Source: an uncultured Collinsella sp. (GTDB lineage Bacteria > Actinomycetota > Coriobacteriia > Coriobacteriales > Coriobacteriaceae). Taken from it: a DNA stretch of 6,664 bases. The translations under genes and the position numbers were made by a program. The stretch covers positions 1 through 6,664 of the forward strand of contig CAADVA010000186.1 of assembly GCA_900752345.1 (NCBI GenBank), read 5' to 3'. This document shows positions 1 to 4,793 of this stretch, in pieces; the first letter of the stretch is position 1, and every line of letters begins with the position of its first letter. The notes below the pieces were generated by a model, which was given only the letters and a program-made list of their open reading frames with translations, had not been told where the DNA came from and made no database searches.

Positions 1-768
1 CACGTGGCGAAGGATGAAGCCTGCGGCGAACGCGGCGAGCACGGCGTCGAGGTCGAGCACCGCCGCGATCGCGAGCAGCGCGCAAAGAAGGGCGACGACG
101 GCGCGCAGCGTGGGCTGCGAGCTGCTCTCGGCGTTCTCGTGCAGGAAGCGCGAGAGGCGCGAGCCCATCTCGGCCGCCCAGCGGCCGCGCGAGGCGACGA
201 AGACGCAGAACGCGACGAAGCCGACGAGCACGGCGACGTTCGCGCCGAGGCTGCGGCTAGGGGAGAGGAGCAAAGACATCGCCACGACGGGCAGGATCTC
301 GCCCATGGCGCCGTAGGACTCGATGACCTCTCCGACGCTCGTGCCGCCCAGCTCGCGGTCGCGCATGATGGGCACGAGGGTGCCGTAGGCCGTGGTGGTC
401 AGCGCGATGGAGAACGCGGCCACGCCCGTCTGGTCGAGCCCGAGCCCGAGCGCGGGCGTAAGCAGCAGCGCCGCGCCGAACGAGACCGCCCAGCACAGCG
501 TGGCGTGGCGGCCCATGGAGCCCGTGAGCTCGCGAAGGTCGAGCTCATAGCCGGCCATGAGGAAGAGCAGGCCCATGCCGAGGCGACCCACCAGGTCGAG
601 CCCTGGGGTGGCGTTGACGACGCCCAGGCAGCCCGGGCCGAGAACGACGCCGGCCACGACGAAAAAGACGACCTCGGGCACGGGGCGGCCCGGAATCAAG
701 CTCGCGACGAACGAGCAGAGCACGACGGCAGCCGTCATGGCGGCGAGCATACAGAGGTTGGCGACCAA
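1..768 (-). CDS. CPA2 (Kef-type) cation:proton antiporter, N-terminal part
   Basis: Reading the minus strand from 768 to 1 gives 256 codons without a stop. The gene continues past the left edge, so about half or more is missing. The product is a polytopic inner-membrane protein that should exchange Na+ or K+ for H+. Family-typical features are a first helix (residues 5-24), AGVVLGPGCLGVV (about 43-55), GLLFLMAGYELDL (about 70-82), TTTAYGTLVPIMRDRE (about 128-143) and LDAVLAAFAAGFILR (about 240-254). The start is TTG at 768-766, because GGGAGG lies 6 nt upstream. The next in-frame ATG (750-748) has no Shine-Dalgarno. A charged cytosolic loop follows about residue 197. At the helix where Kef/NapA proteins carry Gln-Asp or Asp-Asp, this protein has GAMGEILP. 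Sampled lines are 72-77% G+C, richer than genes to the right. It is transcribed divergently from yebC. The family call is firm, the transported ion is not. Confidence 0.86.
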   Translation of the reverse strand, partial: MVANLCMLAAMTAAVVLCSFVASLIPGRPVPEVVFFVVAGVVLGPGCLGVVNATPGLDLVGRLGMGLLFLMAGYELDLRELTGSMGRHATLCWAVSFGAALLLTPALGLGLDQTGVAAFSIALTTTAYGTLVPIMRDRELGGTSVGEVIESYGAMGEILPVVAMSLLLSPSRSLGANVAVLVGFVAFCVFVASRGRWAAEMGSRLSRFLHENAESSSQPTLRAVVALLCALLAIAAVLDLDAVLAAFAAGFILRHV

Positions 769-774
769 AATAGA

Positions 775-780
775 CCTCCC
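775..780 (-). promoter_or_regulatory. Shine-Dalgarno fixing the TTG start of the antiporter
   Basis: The minus strand reads GGGAGG over 780-775, followed by six bases and then TTG at 768. This is the only good ribosome-binding site near the N-terminus. The product then begins with a hydrophobic helix, as expected for the family. Confidence 0.75.
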
Positions 781-798
781 GGCGCTTGGGTGCGGACC

Positions 799-806
799 GT
801 GTACAC
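799..806. promoter_or_regulatory. 8-bp palindrome GTGTACAC, possible operator
   Basis: A perfect palindrome lies in the divergent intergenic region, about 30 bases upstream of the antiporter start codon. It could be half of a regulator site or chance. No second copy was seen in the gap. Confidence 0.2.
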
Positions 807-877
807 ATACCCCAAAGGCGCGCCTTCGGCGTCAGCGATCTTCAATTTGCAGGTATTGTCACGACTTCAACAGACAC

Positions 878-905
878 TTTACACGCAGGCTTACTTTCCT
901 ATAGC
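878..905 (+). promoter_or_regulatory. Candidate sigma-70-type promoter of yebC
   Basis: TTTACA (878-883, five of six to TTGACA) and TATAGC (900-905, four of six to TATAAT) are separated by 16 bases. Initiation would fall near 912, leaving a leader of about 50 nt before the yebC ATG. That leader contains the 10-bp palindrome GCGGCGCCGC at 928-937. This is a consensus match only. Confidence 0.45.
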
Positions 906-961
906 ATGTGAACGTTTCATGCCGTGCGCGGCGCCGCAGCCGCAAACCAAAGGAGATGTGC

Positions 962-1768
962 ATGTCCGGACACTCTAAGTGGGCTACCACTAAGCACAAG
1001 AAGGCCGCGATCGACGCTAAGCGCTCGGCGCTCTTCTCCAAGCTTTCCCGTAACATCACCGTTGCCGCCAAGCTCGGCGGCGATCCGCTTCCCGAGAACA
1101 ACGCCTCGCTTGCCGCCGCCGTCGCCCGCGCCCGCATGGTCTCCATGCCGAACGCAAAGATCAAGGCCGCCATCGACAAGGCCTTCGGCGCCGGCGCCGA
1201 CGCTGCCGTCTACTCCGAGATCACCTACGAGGGCTACGGCCCCGCGGGCATCGCTGTCTATGTCGACTGCCTGACCGACAACAAGAACCGTACCGCCGCC
1301 GACGTCCGTTCCGCCTTCTCCCACGCTGGTGGCAACCTGGGCACCTCCGGTTCCGTCGCCTTCCAGTTTGAGCGCAAGGGCCAGATCGTCGTTGCCAAGG
1401 AGGTCCTGGACGAGAACGCCAAGAAGGAGACCATGATCGCCAACGGTGCTGCCGGTGACGAGGATGAGTTTATGATGGCGATCGCCGAGGCCGGTGGCGA
1501 GGACTACGAGGATGCCGGTGAGGAGTGGATCGTCTGGACCGCTGCCAACGACGTCATGGCTGTTTCCAAGGCACTCGAGGAGCAGGGCATCCAGGTCAAG
1601 GGCTCCGAGACCACCATGGTCCCGACCACCCCGACCGAGGTCTCCGGTGCCGACGCCAAGAAGGTTCAGCGCCTCATCGACCGTCTTGAGGAGCTCGACG
1701 ACGTCCAGGACGTCTACAGCACCATGGATATGACCGACGAGGTCATCGCTGCCCTCGAGGAGGAGTAG
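962..1768 (+). CDS. yebC: YebC/PmpR (TACO1-like) translation-associated protein
   Basis: The 268-residue cytosolic protein belongs to the YebC family. Members were first annotated as transcription regulators; more recent work ties the family to ribosomes and relief of stalling at proline-rich stretches. The N-terminal basic domain is MSGHSKWATTKHKKA followed by KRSALFSKLSRNI. The core signature is YEGYGPAGIAVYVDCLTDNKNRT-type sequence at about 89-111, then GGNLGTSGSVAFQF at 123-136. The C-terminus holds LIDRLEELDDVQDVY (238-252) and DEVIAALEEE. The start at 962 is chosen because AAAGGAG (949-955) sits 6 nt upstream and the family begins with MSGHSKW; the in-frame ATG at 908 adds 18 atypical residues. 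Compared with E. coli YebC (about 246 aa), about 17-20 extra residues lie at roughly 145-165. Codon choice (AAG, ATC, CTC, GGT/GGC) looks like that of a well-expressed gene. It is probably monocistronic, ending before a terminator. Confidence 0.97.
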   Translation: MSGHSKWATTKHKKAAIDAKRSALFSKLSRNITVAAKLGGDPLPENNASLAAAVARARMVSMPNAKIKAAIDKAFGAGADAAVYSEITYEGYGPAGIAVYVDCLTDNKNRTAADVRSAFSHAGGNLGTSGSVAFQFERKGQIVVAKEVLDENAKKETMIANGAAGDEDEFMMAIAEAGGEDYEDAGEEWIVWTAANDVMAVSKALEEQGIQVKGSETTMVPTTPTEVSGADAKKVQRLIDRLEELDDVQDVYSTMDMTDEVIAALEEE

Positions 1769-1773
1769 CGCCC

Positions 1774-1791
1774 GCACGGATTGAGCCGTGC
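1774..1791 (+). other. Small hairpin just after yebC
   Basis: GCACGG (1774-1779) and CCGTGC (1786-1791) form a 6-bp stem with a 6-nt loop, five bases after the yebC stop. No T-run follows, so it is not a full terminator. It may protect the 3' end of the mRNA. Confidence 0.4.
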
Positions 1792-1837
1792 ATATCTGGG
1801 CATAATGAAGCGAGCATGCAAGCCTCGTGGAATAGAT

Positions 1838-1879
1838 GAGCCGGATCCGCGTGCATGAGGCACCGGACCCGGCTCTTTT
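1838..1879 (+). terminator. Rho-independent terminator of yebC
   Basis: GAGCCGG (1838-1844) pairs with CCGGCTC (1869-1875). One A/C mismatch follows, then TCCG (1846-1849) pairs with CGGA (1864-1867). The loop is 14 nt. TTTT at 1876-1879 follows the stem directly. The T-run continues into TATAAT, a likely -10 box for amaP. Confidence 0.75.
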
Positions 1880-1884
1880 ATAAT
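1879..1884 (+). promoter_or_regulatory. Candidate -10 box of the amaP–DUF2273–asp23 operon
   Basis: A perfect TATAAT lies 50 bases before the amaP ATG. No good TTGACA-like box sits 16-18 bases upstream; 1856-1861 reads TGAGGC, inside the terminator loop. The operon must start somewhere after the terminator, which supports this site, but the absent -35 suggests an activator or another sigma factor. Confidence 0.4.
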
Positions 1885-1934
1885 GATGCGAATCGTTTTG
1901 CATTCTGTGGATCGAGATTTGAAGGGAGCGCCGC

Positions 1935-2480
1935 ATGCGCGTGCTCAAACGAGCCCTGGCGATCGTGTATCTTGCCGCCGCCGTCGTGGCGCTGGGTACG
2001 TTGGTCTGCCAGTTTTGGGGACCATATACCTATCGCTTTATGCTGCTGATGCGCGATCCGCTGCCTCGCATCGTTGTTACGGCGTGCGGCGGTGTCGTGG
2101 CGCTCGGCGTGCTCGTGGGTTTCTTCCGCCTGATGTTCGCTCGTCGCGAGCCGTCCTGCGTGCATCCGGCGGGGGAGCGCAATATCGAGGTCACGCTCGC
2201 GGCCCTCTCCTCGTGTGCTCGCACCGCGGCAGAGCGCGACGACCGCGTGATGGTCGAGCATGTCGATGCGCGCGTGCAGGGCTCCGACGAATCGCGTGTC
2301 CGTTTTAAGGTCGACGCCATTGCGCTCGACGACCGGGATGTGGCCTTCCTTGCAGCCGCGATGCAGCAACGTATCGAGGAGGCCTGCGACACCATGCTCG
2401 GCACGCCGGGCACGACTGCGCGCGTTCGTTTTTTGCCGTCCAAGACTACCGTCCAGACCGTGGAGGTTTCCGGTGAGTGA
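1935..2480 (+). CDS. amaP: AmaP-type membrane anchor of Asp23 (alkaline shock operon)
   Basis: The 181-residue protein has two membrane helices (about 7-28 and 45-68) joined by a short loop with Arg and Asp. A basic stop (ARR, 69-71) follows, then a cytosolic alpha/beta domain (about 82-180) with an Asp23-like pattern: a short strand, a helix around AFLAAAMQQRIEEACDTML and a final strand VRFLP. This is the AmaP layout. In Staphylococcus AmaP holds Asp23 at the membrane, and the same partners follow here (DUF2273 and Asp23). The ATG at 1935 has GAAGGGAG (1921-1928) 6 nt upstream. The first residues are basic and then hydrophobic, giving an uncleaved anchor. The last 8 nt overlap the next gene. 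The family call rests on layout and context more than on strong motifs. Confidence 0.85.
   Translation: MRVLKRALAIVYLAAAVVALGTLVCQFWGPYTYRFMLLMRDPLPRIVVTACGGVVALGVLVGFFRLMFARREPSCVHPAGERNIEVTLAALSSCARTAAERDDRVMVEHVDARVQGSDESRVRFKVDAIALDDRDVAFLAAAMQQRIEEACDTMLGTPGTTARVRFLPSKTTVQTVEVSGE
2462..2466 (+). promoter_or_regulatory. Shine-Dalgarno inside amaP setting the GTG start of the DUF2273 gene
   Basis: GGAGG sits within the last codons of amaP, 6 nt before GTG at 2473. It selects this GTG over other in-frame starts and implies that translation of the two genes is coupled. Confidence 0.7.
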
Positions 2481-2850
2481 TATCAATCAAGACAAGACCG
2501 TCCGCACCCCGCGCCTGACCATCGATCAGAGTGCTGCACCGGCAGGCGAGGTCGTCGATTCCAAGGTAGAGGGTACCGAGTCGCATGACGTGGTTGCCGA
2601 TGATTTTGATGAGGCCATGGGTCTCATCAAGGGTACGGGGGCGGCTATCTGGAGCTATGCCGTCCGTCATCCCAACACCACGCTTGGAGCCGTCGCGGGT
2701 TTTGTGCTCGCTGTGCTGGTGCTCACGCTCGGCCTGTGGGATACGCTCGTGATCGCTTTCTTTGTGTTGATCGGCGCCGTGATTGGCCAGATCCGAGACG
2801 GCGAGAACGGGATCGTCAACTTCTTCGGCCGTCTGTTTAGCGGCCGCTAG
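2473..2850 (+). CDS. DUF2273-family small integral membrane protein
   Basis: The protein has 125 residues and starts with GTG inside the end of amaP (8-nt overlap). The C-terminal half is the DUF2273 core: HPNTTLGAVAGFVLAVLVL (66-84), then GLWDTLVIAFFVLIGAVIGQ (87-106), two closely spaced helices with the family's G-x-W turn, an I-G-x-x-I-G pattern and a following Asp. The N-terminal ~60 residues are polar, rich in Asp, Glu and Thr, and probably disordered; many members are little more than the two helices. DUF2273 genes commonly sit between amaP and asp23, as here, so a role in the membrane-bound Asp23 complex is likely, but its biochemical role is unknown. FFGRLFSGR forms a short basic cytosolic tail. 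Topology with both ends inside the cell is inferred. Confidence 0.85.
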   Translation: MSDINQDKTVRTPRLTIDQSAAPAGEVVDSKVEGTESHDVVADDFDEAMGLIKGTGAAIWSYAVRHPNTTLGAVAGFVLAVLVLTLGLWDTLVIAFFVLIGAVIGQIRDGENGIVNFFGRLFSGR

Positions 2851-2860
2851 CATGTATTCG

Positions 2861-2877
2861 ACCGCCGCGTGTGCGGT
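2861..2877 (+). other. Weak hairpin between DUF2273 and asp23 genes
   Basis: ACCGC (2861-2865) and GCGGT (2873-2877) can pair around a 7-nt loop, just upstream of the strong asp23 ribosome site AAGGAGG (2884-2890). It has no T-run and is not a terminator. It could mark an mRNA processing point, but a 5-bp stem is weak. Confidence 0.25.
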
Positions 2878-2894
2878 GGGCATAAGGAGGAACC

Positions 2895-3416
2895 ATGGCT
2901 TTTAACACGAAGGTCGATGTGGCCGATACCGAGCTCGAGGCAGACGAGACCGTCGCCGCCGAGGCCGAGGACGTAACGCTCGAGGACGAGGCACTCGTCG
3001 AGGCCGAGTCCGCCGACGATGCGGACGAGGATGATGAGGAAGCGGACGAGTCCGAGGACTCGCTGACCTATTCTAACGGTGTGATCGAGAAGATCGTCGC
3101 CATGGCCACCCGCGAGGTGCCGCACGTCCTGGGCATGAAGGGCAACCTCATGCACTTTGTACAGGAGCAGTTTGGTGCCGAGAATCTGACCAAGGGCGTG
3201 ACGGTCGAGGTCACCGATGACAACCGCGTGGTCGTCAACATTTCCGTCATTATCGAGTACGGCGCCTATGCACCCGCGATTTTCGACGACGTTAAGGCGC
3301 GCGTGACCGAACGTCTGGCTGCAATGACCGGCCTTGAGGTGGCAGGCGTCAACCTGCGCATCGAGGATGTCATTACCCCCGAGGAGTACGAGCACCGCAC
3401 CAACCAGCACGAGTAA
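2895..3416 (+). CDS. Asp23/Gls24 family envelope stress protein
   Basis: The 173-residue protein ends in a typical Asp23/Gls24 domain (about 57-170). SNGVIEKIVAMATREVPHV matches the family opening. Then come a strand pair around VTVEVTDDNRVVVNISVII, the EYGAYAPAIFDDVKARV helix and the closing MTGLEVAGVNLRIEDV. In Firmicutes Asp23 is abundant, lies under the cell membrane through AmaP, and responds to alkaline or cell-wall stress. Residues 8-55 form a very acidic extension: 26 of the first 56 residues are Asp or Glu, with a single Lys. This is well beyond the family's usual short N-terminus. The start has AAGGAGG (2884-2890) 4 nt upstream, the strongest ribosome site of the operon, so this protein should be made in excess over its two membrane partners. 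It is the last gene of the operon; a terminator follows. Confidence 0.93.
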   Translation: MAFNTKVDVADTELEADETVAAEAEDVTLEDEALVEAESADDADEDDEEADESEDSLTYSNGVIEKIVAMATREVPHVLGMKGNLMHFVQEQFGAENLTKGVTVEVTDDNRVVVNISVIIEYGAYAPAIFDDVKARVTERLAAMTGLEVAGVNLRIEDVITPEEYEHRTNQHE

Positions 3417-3466
3417 CCTACCAAATAGGATGTTTATTTTGGCAAGTTTTATCTGCGAAAACGTCA

Positions 3467-3510
3467 AACGGCCGGTCGCACGGATGTATGTGCAGCCGGC
3501 CGTTATTTGT
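3467..3510 (+). terminator. Rho-independent terminator of the amaP–DUF2273–asp23 operon
   Basis: AACGGCCGG (3467-3475) pairs perfectly with CCGGCCGTT (3496-3504). A wobble and a mismatch follow, then GCAC/GTGC (3478-3481/3490-3493) around an 8-nt loop. ATTTGT follows the stem, giving a short interrupted T-tract. Confidence 0.8.
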
Positions 3511-3531
3511 ATGCCCCCGATGTAGGCATAC
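3509..3531. other. Second hairpin behind the operon terminator
   Basis: GTATGCC (3509-3515) and GGCATAC (3525-3531) form a perfect 7-bp stem with a 9-nt loop, starting inside the T-tract of the first terminator. No T-run follows on the plus strand. It may be a backup structure or an operator-like repeat upstream of the YitT gene. Confidence 0.45.
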
Positions 3532-3549
3532 CGCTCGTCTAACTAGGGG

Positions 3550-3577
3550 TTGCAATCGTCGCGTTCCGCGTTACCCT
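3550..3577 (+). promoter_or_regulatory. Weak promoter candidate for the YitT-family gene
   Basis: TTGCAA (3550-3555) and TACCCT (3572-3577) are 16 bases apart, between the terminator region and the gene. The -10 match is poor (three of six), so this is only the best site seen. Confidence 0.22.
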
Positions 3578-3620
3578 AATGGGCGCATTGTTTCCAAATT
3601 GTTAACGAGGGGTTGCCGTA

Positions 3621-4643
3621 ATGGCCGACGAGCACGAAACAGAAAGCAAGGCATGGGCGATTGAGGCCGCCGCGGCAGAGGCGGCATCACGTGCTGCCGA
3701 GGAGATGCATCGTCCTCCCGTGGTGCCGATGGAGCGCGTGGTCGATCGCACCGATATCGAGCGCGGCGAGCGTGCCGGTCAAAAGCGCAGCCAGGAGCCG
3801 GGCTTCCCGCGCTTTTTTGCCGAGCTCAATCTGGGCCTGATTCTTACGGCCTTTGCCATCGTTGCGTTTAAAACCCCTAATCACTTTGCTTTTGGCGGCA
3901 CCTCGGGCGTGTCGGTCATTCTGTCCACGCTGTTCCCGACCCTGCCCGTCGGCGTCTTTATGTGGATTATCAACGCGGTTCTCGTCGTTTTGGGCTTTAT
4001 CTTTTTGGAGCGCAAGGCAATCCTGTGGAGCGTCTTCGCCTCGTTTGCGTTGTCCGCCTATGTTTCGCTGTTTGAGCTCTTTATCCCGACCGATGTCTCT
4101 CTGACGGGTGATATGTGGCTCGACCTGTGCTTTGCCGTCATCTTGCCGGCGCTCGGCAGCGCTATTGTCTTTGACATCGGCGCCTCGACGGGTGGCACGG
4201 ACATTCTCGCTATGATCCTCAAGCGCCGCACGACGCTCGAGATTGGCCGTGCCCTGCTGCTGGTCGATATCGGCATCGTGACCATCGCGGCCTTTTTGTA
4301 TGGCCCGCGTGTCGGTCTGTATTGCGTGCTCGGCCTGTTTGCCAAGACACTCGTGGTCGACAAAGCCATTGAGAGCATTCACCTGCGCAAAGTCTGCACG
4401 GTCATTTGTTCCGAGCCCCTTAAGGTCGAGGAGTTTATCGTCAAGCATCTCAACCGCACGGCGACCATCAGCCGCGGCTACGGTGCCTTCTCGGGCAAGT
4501 GCGTGACGGTGATCATGAGCGTGCTGAGCCGTCGCGAGGCCGTGCAACTGCGCCGCTATGCGCGCGAAGTCGATCCGGGTGCCTTTATCACGATCGTCGA
4601 CAGTTCCGAGATCGTCGGCAAGGGTTTCCGCGGCACGAACTAG
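3621..4643 (+). CDS. YitT family membrane protein (YitT_membrane plus DUF2179)
   Basis: The 340-residue protein has the two-part YitT layout. A membrane region (about 66-250) of five or six helices holds two glycine signatures, GGTSGVSVIL (92-101) and GASTGGTDIL (187-196). A C-terminal cytosolic DUF2179 domain (about 258-336) ends in AFITIVDSSEIVGKGF, typical of the family. Members are often annotated as membrane or putative transport proteins; no substrate is established, so no function is assigned. Residues 1-62 are an extra charged segment with an Ala/Glu helix (about 11-29), a Pro-Pro break and a basic stretch, longer than the few residues usual before the first helix. The ATG at 3621 has GAGGGG (3607-3612) 8 nt upstream; internal Met29 and Met37 have no clear ribosome site. 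It follows a terminator, so it is probably transcribed separately. A four- to six-base GCGC hairpin after the stop is too weak to call a terminator. Confidence 0.91.
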   Translation: MADEHETESKAWAIEAAAAEAASRAAEEMHRPPVVPMERVVDRTDIERGERAGQKRSQEPGFPRFFAELNLGLILTAFAIVAFKTPNHFAFGGTSGVSVILSTLFPTLPVGVFMWIINAVLVVLGFIFLERKAILWSVFASFALSAYVSLFELFIPTDVSLTGDMWLDLCFAVILPALGSAIVFDIGASTGGTDILAMILKRRTTLEIGRALLLVDIGIVTIAAFLYGPRVGLYCVLGLFAKTLVVDKAIESIHLRKVCTVICSEPLKVEEFIVKHLNRTATISRGYGAFSGKCVTVIMSVLSRREAVQLRRYAREVDPGAFITIVDSSEIVGKGFRGTN

Positions 4644-4726
4644 CGCGGACACACTCATCAAACAATCGAAAAGCGCCTCGCGCGTTGCAAATGCGTCATC
4701 TAAGAGTATTTGTCCTCACATTGGGT

Positions 4727-4732
4727 GATAAT
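4727..4732 (+). promoter_or_regulatory. Possible -10 box for the zinc-ribbon membrane protein gene
   Basis: GATAAT (five of six to TATAAT) lies 61 bases upstream of the chosen ATG. No matching -35 box was found at normal spacing. It is the best candidate in the 150-base gap after the YitT gene, which otherwise holds only a short GCGC inverted repeat near 4671-4681. Confidence 0.27.
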
Positions 4733-4793
4733 GATGCCAAAGACATCGTTTGCGATCCAGGTGATTCGCTCTAGATACGAAGGGATGATTTCG

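Noticed and set aside
4..978. 324-codon open frame on the plus strand opposite the antiporter
   Set aside because: Its sequence is Arg/Glu/Ala/His-rich without any fold-like pattern, and it is the shadow of the well-matched minus-strand antiporter in GC-rich DNA.
1774..1875. Riboswitch in the yebC–amaP gap
   Set aside because: The region is only about 100 bases and shows no conserved aptamer core that I recognise; hairpins fit a terminator better.
917..1948. 343-codon minus-strand open frame covering yebC
   Set aside because: Mirror of yebC codon bias (Gly/Asp/Leu/Val-rich). It has no ribosome site and runs through the yebC promoter and the terminator.
3430..3525. Small 31-codon plus-strand ORF through the asp23 terminator
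   Set aside because: No properly spaced ribosome site, and it is made of the two hairpins' sequence.
3687..4661. 324-codon minus-strand frame opposite the YitT gene
   Set aside because: Low-complexity Asp/Arg/Gln-rich shadow of a convincing YitT protein.
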